The notes beneath the pieces were generated by a model that had not been told where the DNA came from, made no database searches, and saw only the letters and a list, made by a program, of their open reading frames with translations. 64,000 nt of DNA. Origin: Candidatus Eisenbergiella merdavium (GTDB lineage: Bacteria; Bacillota; Clostridia; Lachnospirales; Lachnospiraceae). This document shows positions 1 through 7,009 of the stretch, one piece after another. The stretch spans positions 27,744-91,743 of the forward strand of contig DWWS01000016.1 in assembly GCA_019119595.1 (NCBI GenBank). Direction: 5' to 3'. The position numbers and the translations under genes were made by a program. The first letter of the stretch is position 1. Each line of letters opens with the position of its first letter.

Positions 1-771
1 AATCCGTTCATGGCGGGCGCTTTTCACGGCGTGACGGAGGCGGACATGGTCATCAACGTGGGCGTCAGCGGCCCCGGCGTGGTGAAAACGGCCCTGGAAA
101 AGGTGCGCGGAGAAAGCTTCGAGGTGCTCTGCGAAACCATTAAGAAAACAGCCTTCAAGGTGACGAGAGTGGGACAGCTTGTGGCGCGCGAGGCTTCCAG
201 GCGGCTGAACATTCCGTTCGGCATCGTTGACCTCTCTCTTGCCCCCACCCCTGCCATCGGGGACAGCGTGGCGGACATCCTCTGCGAGATCGGGCTGGAG
301 CATGCGGGAGCGCCCGGAACGACGGCGGCGCTCGCGCTTTTAAACGACCAGGTGAAAAAAGGCGGCGTGATGGCTTCCTCCTATGTGGGCGGCTTAAGCG
401 GCGCGTTCATCCCGGTGAGCGAGGATCAGGGCATGATCGACGCGGTTTCCGCAGGGGCCCTCACCCTGGAAAAGCTGGAGGCCATGACCTGCGTCTGCTC
501 CGTGGGACTTGACATGATCGCCATACCCGGGGACACAAAGGCATCCACCATCTCCGGCATCATTGCGGATGAAATGGCCATCGGCATGGTCAACCAGAAG
601 ACCACGGCTGCCCGTCTGATCCCGGTCGTCGGAAAGACGGTAGGCGATCACGCGGAATTCGGCGGCCTTCTGGGCCACGCTCCCGTCATGCCGGTCAATT
701 CCTTTGGCTGCGACGCTTTTATCAGCAGAAAGGGACGGATCCCGGCTCCCATCCACAGCTTTAAGAACTGA
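1..771 (+). CDS. PFL family protein (DUF711/UPF0210), 3' part
   Basis: The reading frame is open from base 1 (N-P-F before the first Met), so the gene enters from outside the window and only about the last 256 residues are seen; full members are around 450 residues. The sequence is rich in Gly-Ala stretches such as GAPGTTAAL and ends in an intact stop. It matches the conserved family once named PFL/UPF0210, a cytosolic protein with structural likeness to formate acetyltransferase-type enzymes but no proven reaction. In Clostridia it is usually preceded by a small ACT-domain protein, which would lie outside the window. The call rests on recalled family sequence; function is unknown. Confidence 0.85.
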   Translation, partial: NPFMAGAFHGVTEADMVINVGVSGPGVVKTALEKVRGESFEVLCETIKKTAFKVTRVGQLVAREASRRLNIPFGIVDLSLAPTPAIGDSVADILCEIGLEHAGAPGTTAALALLNDQVKKGGVMASSYVGGLSGAFIPVSEDQGMIDAVSAGALTLEKLEAMTCVCSVGLDMIAIPGDTKASTISGIIADEMAIGMVNQKTTAARLIPVVGKTVGDHAEFGGLLGHAPVMPVNSFGCDAFISRKGRIPAPIHSFKN

Positions 772-790
772 CCGGGGCATTTCGGATCAA

Positions 791-850
791 GAGAAAAACG
801 GTCGGCTCTCAGGCCGCATGCGCAGCGGACTGCGGGCGGCTTCAGAGCCG
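791..850 (-). terminator. Probable terminator of tmcAL (convergent gap)
   Basis: An interrupted dyad pairs CGGCTCT (803-809) with AGAGCCG (844-850) and GCCGC (813-817) with GCGGC (836-840). Read on the minus strand, the stem is followed a few bases later by a T5 run (792-799 complement). It overlaps the last codons of tmcAL and separates it from the converging DUF711 gene. On the plus strand no T-run follows, so it serves mainly the minus gene. Confidence 0.5.
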
Positions 851-2314
851 GGAGACCGACGGGCAGATGAGCTGTCTTTGATATTCATGCAGGAAGGGCG
901 TTCCATATTTACCGGAAACAACGGTCTGGTAAATGTGGGAGGCCCTGATTTCTTCCTCAAAAAGGGGAAGCAGGGAGGGCGGAAGCTGTCCGGCTGCGGC
1001 TGCAGGACGGGAGATCAGTGGAGCGGCCGCCTTTTTTTTTATGGCGGACAGAAGCGGCAGCGCCCGCTCTGAAAAGCCCAGCATGCGCAGATAAACGGGA
1101 AAGCCCGCCGCCTTGCTTTCATCCAGCGCCTCCTGACGGATGGAAAGCAGGATGTGGCAGAGACTGCGGCTGGCCCGCGCGTAGGGCAGGTCTCTGGAGC
1201 GCAGCCGCAGACAGAGATCGTCCCAGCCGGTGAAGGAATAGAGCTGTTTTTCTATCTTGTCCGCCAGAGAGGGGGTGACGTCCGCAAAGTCTGTGAGCAG
1301 GACTGCTGATGATCCGGAAATTGTCCTGCCCTCTCCGGAAAGCTGCAGCAGGCGGAAGCGCAGGAGGGAGGCGAAGTCCTCCTCCGTAACGACGCCGCGT
1401 CCGTCCGTCCGTTCAAAAAGAAGCTGCCGGGAGATATCCGGAAGGCTGGAGCGCAGAGCTTCTTCCGGGGAAAAGGCATTGTTTCTCTGCCGCAGGCATG
1501 CGGAGGCACCGTCCTCGCTTTGGCCGTCCTTTGAACTGCCGGTTGAGCTGATTTCTGCTGCGTCCATGCCGCGCAGGGCGGCGCGGATGGCGGAGGCGGA
1601 GCTGAAGGGAGTGTCGCCGCTGAAGGGAGCATCGTTGCCGAAGGAAGCATCGTCACCGATGGAAGCGGAGATGAAAGGGGCATCTTCGCCATTGCCTTCC
1701 GGCAGACTGGCGGTTTCCTGCAGTCTGGTGTCGTGGTAGCTTCCCCTGCGCCGGATGGCGAGGGGGCGGATGGGGCTTTTCAGAGTCTCCAACGCCCGAC
1801 AGTATTCGATTCCCAGAATGTTGTTGGGAAGGGAAAACAGGGAAGGATCGCCGCCGCCGAAGTCCTCCAGCGCCCGGCTTCTGGCGGCCGGATAGGAAAG
1901 CCCGGCTTTCTGCGCCCCGCGAAGCCGAGTATGGTACTCCGGAGACTGCTCCGCCCGGTTAAGAAACGCGGCGGCGGACAGTAGGGCCTGTGTATCCCCG
2001 CACTCGCTTCCGAAGCACAGCGTATCCACACAGCCCGTAGCATTCAGCACGGAAACCGCGCCGGAGGCAAAATATTCCGCGCTCGCGCAGGCAAACCGTA
2101 CCGGAAGCTCCAGCACCAGATCCGCCCCGCAGGAGAGCGCCATGCGCGCCCGGTCGTATTTGTCCAGAACTGCGGGCGTCCCCCGCTGGGTGAAGCAGCC
2201 GCTCATGACCACAACGATATAGTCCGCCCCCGTGAGGCGGCGGGCTTCTTTGAGCTGATATTCATGTCCTTTGTGCAGCGGATTGTATTCCGCGATGATT
2301 CCCGTGACTTTCAT
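842..2314 (-). CDS. tmcAL: tRNA(Met) cytidine acetate ligase TmcAL (nucleotidyltransferase)
   Basis: TmcAL uses acetate and ATP to acetylate the wobble cytidine of elongator tRNA-Met. The N-terminus has the nucleotidyltransferase signature, with HKGH at residues 14-17 after GIIAEYNP, and the family motif SASAIR lies near residues 239-244. At 490 residues it is longer than the roughly 400 usual for the family. The excess is a low-complexity insert at about 205-240 (repeats of the type GDDASF, GNDAPF, SGDTPF) directly before SASAIR and a second Ser/Gly-rich stretch at 252-275. A run of nine A residues on the coding strand (T9 at 1032-1040) encodes consecutive Lys. It is transcribed alone and converges with the DUF711 gene. 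Confidence 0.9.
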   Translation of the reverse strand: MKVTGIIAEYNPLHKGHEYQLKEARRLTGADYIVVVMSGCFTQRGTPAVLDKYDRARMALSCGADLVLELPVRFACASAEYFASGAVSVLNATGCVDTLCFGSECGDTQALLSAAAFLNRAEQSPEYHTRLRGAQKAGLSYPAARSRALEDFGGGDPSLFSLPNNILGIEYCRALETLKSPIRPLAIRRRGSYHDTRLQETASLPEGNGEDAPFISASIGDDASFGNDAPFSGDTPFSSASAIRAALRGMDAAEISSTGSSKDGQSEDGASACLRQRNNAFSPEEALRSSLPDISRQLLFERTDGRGVVTEEDFASLLRFRLLQLSGEGRTISGSSAVLLTDFADVTPSLADKIEKQLYSFTGWDDLCLRLRSRDLPYARASRSLCHILLSIRQEALDESKAAGFPVYLRMLGFSERALPLLSAIKKKAAAPLISRPAAAAGQLPPSLLPLFEEEIRASHIYQTVVSGKYGTPFLHEYQRQLICPSVSRL

Positions 2315-2478
2315 GGCTGTCCGGCTCCGTTCCTTTTTTTGGCATCAGCCGCTGACAGGACGGCTGTGGTATCCATCATAGCATGGATGGGGGGATTTGA
2401 ACAGGGCGGGATCGAGTGGTTGCCGGAGATGATACCAGCCGGATGTGACAATATGTATTTTGGGACGATTATCAGCGG

Positions 2479-2508
2479 TTGACTGGTATTTGGGTGTAGG
2501 AATATAAT
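2479..2508 (+). promoter_or_regulatory. Sigma-A type promoter before the AlbA_2 pseudogene
   Basis: TTGACT at 2479-2484 and a perfect TATAAT at 2503-2508 are separated by 18 bases. It lies about 45 bases upstream of the ATG at 2555, which has a GGAGG ribosome site. The rest of 2315-2478 shows no gene. Confidence 0.6.
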
Positions 2509-2554
2509 TCAATCAGCCGGAATTGAAAACAGATGAAAGATGGAGGAACAGTTT

Positions 2555-3852
2555 ATGGCAGAGGATGATTTGTTTTCTGGAGAATCCGTTCATGTGGAAT
2601 ATAAAGTAGAGCTGCCAAAGAAGAGTGAAAAATATATGAAAACAGTTGTAGCCTATGCCAACGGAAATGGCGGGCGTATTATATAAAAGAGAAGGGAATC
2701 GTGAAAGGAACCTATGTACGGGTAGCAGGTACTTCCAGACATACGGAAGAATATATGCTGAAGGAGCTGATCCTGGAAGGTCAAAATCGATATTTTGACA
2801 GTGAACCCTGCCAGGGAGTGGAGGTTACAGATGATGATATCGAAAAACTGTGCCGTGATATGAAGGAAATTGCCCTGAAGAATACTCTGGATGACAGCGA
2901 AAAAAGAGCGGTATGTGATGTTACACGGAACGTTCTCCTGACATGGGGAGTCCTTAAGGAAGAGAATGGAAAACTGATACCTACAAATGCCTATGCTCTG
3001 CTGACCGGTCAGCAGAGGAGGCAGCCGGTGATTCAATGCGCTGTCTTTAAGGGAACGACCCGGGCCTGGTTTGTGGACCGCCGCGAATTTGACGGACCGA
3101 TCCAAAATCAGGTGGAAGCTGCATTTCAGTATGTTCTTGAGAAAATCAACATGGGTATGCGTATCAAGGGGATCTATCGGCAGGACATTTATGAACTTCC
3201 GGTCGGCAGTGTGCGTGAGCTGATTGCGAATGCGGCTGCCCATCGCAGTTATCTGGAACCGGGTAATATTCAGGTTGCTCTTTTTGATGACCGTCTGGAG
3301 GTAACTGCCCCGGGGATGCTTCTAAATACGGTATCGATCAGAAAGATGATGGAAGGATATTCAAAACTGCGCAATCCTGCGGTGGCCAGCGCTTTTGCAT
3401 ATATGAAAATTATCGAAAAATGGGGGACGGGCATCCCGAGAATCCTTCGTGAATGTAGGGAATATGGTCTGCCGGAGCCAAAGCTGATCGATTTTGACGG
3501 TGATTTCAGGGTAAATATGTATAGGAAAGATGAAAATGCAGAGGGATCTATTTCTGCACAAACTACCCAAAGTCCTACCCAAACTGTTTTAGATCATGTG
3601 AACAGAGAGCCTAAATTAACGGAAAGTGACAGGGAAATACTGAAAGTGATTTTCCAAAATCCAAATCTTACGCAGAAAAATATCGCGATGGAGCTGGGAT
3701 GGACGGTGGACAGAGTAAAATATTATCTGAATAAGCTGAAAAAATCTGATGTGGTCAGAAGAGTTGGAAGCAGCCACAAAGGACATTGGGAGATTTTGAT
3801 AGAAACGGAAGGCTTGAATGGAATAGGTTTCACCATGCCAAGTCCGGAATGA
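2555..3852 (+). pseudogene. AlbA_2 / HATPase_c_4 putative transcriptional regulator, broken by internal deletion
   Basis: From ATG 2555 (after GGAGG) a 43-codon frame encodes the start of an AlbA_2-type nucleic-acid-binding domain ending in ANGNGGRII and then TAA at 2684. The remainder continues in another frame from about 2680 (YYIKEKGIVKGTYVRVAG) through 3852. The usual 60 or so residues between these two segments are missing, so a deletion plus frame change has removed the core of the AlbA_2 domain. The downstream part holds an HATPase_c_4-like region (ELIANAAAHRSY, then GTGIPRI) and a C-terminal winged helix near codons 300-360. A GTG at 2701 could still start a 383-residue product, but no good ribosome site precedes it. 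The last codons (MPSPE) lie inside the first copy of the downstream repeat. Confidence 0.75.
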
Positions 3853-4187
3853 CCTGACGGCCACCTCCGGCTTGAGGGCTTGCGCCCTATAGGAAGAAAA
3901 CCTCCATCAGCCCTTTGCAAGCAAGCTTGCACGGGGTACTGGCTGAGGCCGCCATGCCAAGTCCAGAATGACCTGACGGTCATCCCGGACTTGAGGGCTT
4001 GCGCCCTATAGAAGAAAGAACACGGTCCGCCCTATACGAGCAAGCTCGAACGGGCGGGAGGGGGAATCCCATGCCCCGCCATGCCAAGCCGGAGGCGTCC
4101 TGACGGCCACATCCGGCTTGAGGGCTTGCGCCCTATAGGAAGAAAACCTCCATCAGCCCTTTGCAAGCAAGCTTGCACGGTCTGATG
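3835..4187. repeat. Three tandem copies of a structured repeat of about 120 bp
   Basis: Copies begin near 3835, 3954 and 4081, each with ATGCCAAG, then CCTGACGG, CTTGAGGGCTTGCGCCCTATAG and an AAGC palindrome. Each unit folds into three hairpins: A, AAGTCC/GGACTT in copy 2 and AAGCCGGA/TCCGGCTT in copy 3; B, AGGGC-TTGC-GCCCT in all; C, TGCAAGC-AA-GCTTGCA in copies 1 and 3 but CGAGC-AA-GCTCG in copy 2. The outer stem of C also changes while keeping pairing (TCAGCC/GGCTGA, CCGCCC/GGGCGG, CATCAG/CTGATG). Copy 1 overlaps the end of the preceding pseudogene. No coding frame explains the block. Confidence 0.85.
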
Positions 4188-4228
4188 AATGTTTCCTTCC
4201 TGCATGGCTTAATTGTACAACATCACGA

Positions 4229-4247
4229 ACAATTTTGGGAAAATTGT
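4229..4247. promoter_or_regulatory. Inverted repeat upstream of pta, possible operator
   Basis: ACAATTTT-GGG-AAAATTGT is a perfect 8-base dyad centred at 4238, about 50 bases upstream of the pta -35 element, with further symmetry in flanking ATCAC and GTGAT. It could bind a regulator of acetate metabolism, but the sequence does not match a known box that I can name. Confidence 0.35.
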
Positions 4248-4289
4248 GATATGTGCAAGATTTTGTTCAATAAATTCAGGAAAAGAAAC

Positions 4290-4318
4290 TTGTATACAAT
4301 GGAAAATTCCGTTATAAT
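4290..4318 (+). promoter_or_regulatory. pta-ackA promoter
   Basis: TTGTAT at 4290-4295, a 17-base spacer and a perfect TATAAT at 4313-4318. The pta ATG follows 59 bases downstream, after a GGAAAGGAG ribosome site. Confidence 0.75.
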
Positions 4319-4376
4319 TTTAATCAGACTAAGGCGGAAGACAGAAGAAACTGGAAATGAGGAAAGGAGTTAAAAA

Positions 4377-5378
4377 ATGTCTTACATCGATACCATTAAG
4401 GAAAAAGCCAGATCGGACAAGAAGACGATCGTCCTTCCGGAGACGAATGACAAGAGAACGCTGATCGCGGCGGCGCACGTGCTTGAAGAGGGGCTTGCCA
4501 ATATCATCATGGTGGGCAATGAGGAAAAGATTATGGACGGCGCGGGCTGGCTGGAGGTGGATCTGACCGGAGTGAAGGTAGTGGATCCTACCAAGACGGA
4601 AAAGTTTGAAGAGTATGCCCAGCTTCTGTATGAGACGAGAAAGGCGAAGGGCATGACGATCGAGGAAGCGAGACAGAAGCTTCTGGATGATCCGCTGACC
4701 TTCGGCGTGGTAATGGTTAAGGCGAACGACGCGGACGGCATGGTGGCGGGCGCATGTCATGCGACGGCGGATGTACTCCGTCCTTCCCTGCAGATCCTGC
4801 GTACGGCTCCCGGCGTAAAGCTGGTGTCTGCCTTCTTTATTCTGGATGTGCCGGATTGCGAATACGGCGAGCACGGAACCTTCCTGTTTGCGGACTGCGG
4901 CCTGAATCAGGATCCCACCTCCGAGGAGCTTGCGGCAATCGCTGACACCAGCGCGAAGAGCTTCAAGCAGCTTGTGGGCGCGAAGCCTATCATCGCGATG
5001 CTGTCCCATTCCACGAAGGGAAGCGCGCATCATCCGCTGGTGGACAAGGTGGCGAAGGCGGTTGAGATCGCCCATGAGGAATATCCTCACCTGACGCTGG
5101 ACGGCGAGCTGCAGACGGACGCGGCTCTGGTTCCCAGGGTGGCAAAATCCAAGGCTCCGGGAAGCGATGTGGCAGGCAAGGCCAACGTGCTGATCTTCCC
5201 GAATCTGGATGCCGGAAACATCGGCTACAAGCTGGTTGAGCGTCTTGGAAAGGCGGAGGCCTACGGCCCCATGCTGCAGGGCATCGCAAAGCCGGTCAAC
5301 GATCTGTCCAGAGGCTGTGACTGGCAGGATATCGTAGGCGTTGTTGCGCTGACTGCCGTACAGGCTCAGCTTGCATAA
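4377..5378 (+). CDS. pta: Phosphate acetyltransferase
   Basis: Converts acetyl-CoA and phosphate to acetyl phosphate and CoA, the first step of acetate and ATP formation in fermenters. The 333-residue protein has the short, single-domain form usual in Firmicutes, with no N-terminal regulatory domain. Conserved stretches include VLPETNDKRT near the N-terminus, DGMVAGACHATADVLRP in the middle and the C-terminal GNIGYKLVERLG region. The start is the ATG after GGAAAGGAG. It is followed 120 bases later by ackA, so the two form the usual acetate pair, driven from the promoter at 4290. Confidence 0.97.
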   Translation: MSYIDTIKEKARSDKKTIVLPETNDKRTLIAAAHVLEEGLANIIMVGNEEKIMDGAGWLEVDLTGVKVVDPTKTEKFEEYAQLLYETRKAKGMTIEEARQKLLDDPLTFGVVMVKANDADGMVAGACHATADVLRPSLQILRTAPGVKLVSAFFILDVPDCEYGEHGTFLFADCGLNQDPTSEELAAIADTSAKSFKQLVGAKPIIAMLSHSTKGSAHHPLVDKVAKAVEIAHEEYPHLTLDGELQTDAALVPRVAKSKAPGSDVAGKANVLIFPNLDAGNIGYKLVERLGKAEAYGPMLQGIAKPVNDLSRGCDWQDIVGVVALTAVQAQLA

Positions 5379-5464
5379 GAGCGGCACATTAAAAGGAAGA
5401 TACTGGGGAAAACGGCGGACGTCCTGCGAAAGCGGGGCGCCGGCCGGTTTTATAAGGGTTTGAA

Positions 5465-5480
5465 CGCCGCGCAGGCGGCG
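5465..5480 (+). promoter_or_regulatory. Small hairpin just upstream of the ackA ribosome site
   Basis: CGCCGC-GCAG-GCGGCG ends about 10 bases before the ATGAGG ribosome site of ackA. It has no T-run and may affect message stability or ackA translation in the pta-ackA transcript. Confidence 0.35.
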
Positions 5481-5498
5481 GAAGATATGAGGTAAGCA

Positions 5499-6704
5499 AT
5501 GAATATTCTGGTAATCAACTGCGGAAGCTCCTCGCTGAAATTTCAGCTCATTGACGCGCAGAGCGAGAAGCTGATCGCGAAGGGACTCTGCGAAAGAATT
5601 GGAATCGACGGAAGCAGGCTGGTTTATACGCCTGCCGGCGGGAAAAAAGAGATCACGGAAGCGGAAATGAAGGATCATAAGGAGGCCATCAGCCTGGTGC
5701 TGAAGGCGCTGACGAATCCGGAAAAGGGAGCGGTGAAGGATCTGTCCGAGATCGGAGCGGTAGGACACCGCATCGTTCACGGCGGAGAGAGCTTCTCCAA
5801 AGCGACCCTGATCACGGCTGAGGTGAAGAAGGCCATCGAGGACTGCTGTGATCTCGCGCCGCTTCACAATCCGGCCAACCTGATCGGAATTGAAGCCTGT
5901 GAGGCGCTGATGCCCTCCGTGCCGATGGTAGCGGTATTCGATACGGCCTTCCATCAGACCATGCCGGAGGAGTCCTATCTGTATGCGCTTCCCTACCACT
6001 ACTATAAGGACTACCGGATCAGAAGATACGGCTTCCACGGAACCAGCCATGATTACGTGTCCGGCCGTGCGGCGGCCGTGCTCGGAAAGCCCATCGAGGA
6101 GCTGAAGATCATCGTATGCCACCTTGGGAACGGAGCTTCCGTTTCCGCAGTGAAGAACGGAAAATGCGTGGATACCTCCATGGGACTTACCCCCCTTGAG
6201 GGCCTGGTGATGGGGACCAGAAGCGGAGACATCGATCCTGCCATCGTGGAATTTATCGCCAACAAGGAAGGAAAGAGCATCAGCGAGATCCTGCGCATCC
6301 TGAATAAGGAATCCGGCGTTTACGGCGTGTCCGACGGATTCTCCTCCGATTTCCGCGATCTGGAGGACGCCTACGAAGCGGGAGATGAGAACGCGAAGCG
6401 GGCGATGGAGGTATTCATCCACAGCGTTGTGAAATATATCGGCGCTTACACTGCGGAGATGAATGGCGTGGATGCCATCTGCTTTACGGCGGGCGTGGGA
6501 GAGAACAGCCCGATCATCCGTGACAGGATCTTAAGCCATCTTGCCTATATGCATATCACCATAGACGAGGTGGCTAACCATAAGCGGGGAGAAGAGATTG
6601 TGATCTCCAATCCCGGACCGGGACCGAAGGTGCTGGTGATCCCCACGAACGAGGAGCTCTCCATTGCGAGACAGACCTACGCGATCGTGGCAGGCGAAAA
6701 CTAA
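5499..6704 (+). CDS. ackA: Acetate kinase
   Basis: Transfers phosphate from acetyl phosphate to ADP, giving acetate and ATP. The 401-residue length is typical. The N-terminal phosphate-binding signature NCGSSSLKF is at residues 7-15, the second signature HRIVHGG and the MGTRSGDIDP segment are present, and the C-terminal domain has the FTAGVGENS motif. It lies downstream of pta in the same direction. The last codons and stop are duplicated in tandem just after the gene (6685-6706 and 6707-6728), without affecting the product. Confidence 0.97.
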   Translation: MNILVINCGSSSLKFQLIDAQSEKLIAKGLCERIGIDGSRLVYTPAGGKKEITEAEMKDHKEAISLVLKALTNPEKGAVKDLSEIGAVGHRIVHGGESFSKATLITAEVKKAIEDCCDLAPLHNPANLIGIEACEALMPSVPMVAVFDTAFHQTMPEESYLYALPYHYYKDYRIRRYGFHGTSHDYVSGRAAAVLGKPIEELKIIVCHLGNGASVSAVKNGKCVDTSMGLTPLEGLVMGTRSGDIDPAIVEFIANKEGKSISEILRILNKESGVYGVSDGFSSDFRDLEDAYEAGDENAKRAMEVFIHSVVKYIGAYTAEMNGVDAICFTAGVGENSPIIRDRILSHLAYMHITIDEVANHKRGEEIVISNPGPGPKVLVIPTNEELSIARQTYAIVAGEN

Positions 6705-6743
6705 ATTCGTGGCAGGTGAAAACTGAATATGTCATATATAGAG

Positions 6744-6770
6744 GGAGCCGGCGGTCAGTCGGCTTCTTTT
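6744..6770 (+). terminator. Terminator of pta-ackA
   Basis: GGAGCCGGC (6744-6752) pairs with GTCGGCTTC (6758-6766) around a 5-base loop, with two G-T pairs, followed by TTTT. It lies 40 bases after the ackA stop. Confidence 0.7.
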
Positions 6771-6797
6771 ATCGTTAAAAGTCCAAATTTTTTCAAT

Positions 6798-6836
6798 TTT
6801 TGTAAATGGCGCGGAGGCGGGAGCGGGGAGTATAAT
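6798..6836 (+). promoter_or_regulatory. Sulfatase promoter with regulator box
   Basis: A perfect TATAAT at 6831-6836 has no good -35 element. TTTTGTAAA at 6798-6806 ends 25 bases before it, matching boxes upstream of the GH88 gene (TTTTGTCAA) and the binding-protein gene (TTTTGTCTA) at 24 bases from their -10 elements. This pattern suggests activator-dependent transcription, probably by an AraC-type protein; the local candidate is the gene at 11938. Confidence 0.55.
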
Positions 6837-6845
6837 GAAAAAAAC

Positions 6846-7004
6846 GCGCTTCGGAATGGAGGGAGGATTGAAAAATGTGCTCGATAGCACATTTTTCAAT
6901 CCGGATTTGTGCCGAAGCGGCACAAATCCCTGGATCGCAGCGTAGAAATCGCATACGCGATTTCTGCGCGCGTTCCTCAGCGCTAAAGCGCTTCGGAATG
7001 GAGG
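6846..7004. repeat. Four-hairpin element between 17-bp direct repeats in the sulfatase leader
   Basis: GCGCTTCGGAATGGAGG occurs exactly at 6846-6862 and again at 6988-7004, where it carries the sulfatase ribosome site. Between them lie four dyads: 6865-6902 with 17-base perfect arms around CGAT, 6903-6929 with 12-base arms around AAG, 6940-6969 with 13-base arms around ATAC (one T-G), and 6979-6992 (AGCGCT-AA-AGCGCT). The layout looks like an inserted small element that duplicated 17 bases of target, or a repeat-family leader. It also supplies an ATG (6875) with its own GGAGG, in frame with the sulfatase. Confidence 0.8.
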
Positions 7005-7009
7005 TAAAT

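Noticed and set aside
1252..1739. Overlapping open frames on both strands within tmcAL
   Set aside because: Arise from the repeat-rich insert; no start signals, and the tmcAL frame explains the region.
3835..4187. CRISPR array for the repeats
   Set aside because: Units are 105-127 bp with internal hairpins and diverged sequence; there are no short exact repeats with unique spacers and no cas genes.
4329..6422. 697-codon open frame antisense to pta-ackA
   Set aside because: Mirror frame of two certain genes in GC-rich codon usage; no ribosome site or recognisable domain.
6875..7009. N-terminal extension as the normal sulfatase start
   Set aside because: The extension is encoded by hairpin sequence and its ATG sits in a stem; the ATG at 7010 has a better site and a typical sulfatase N-terminus.
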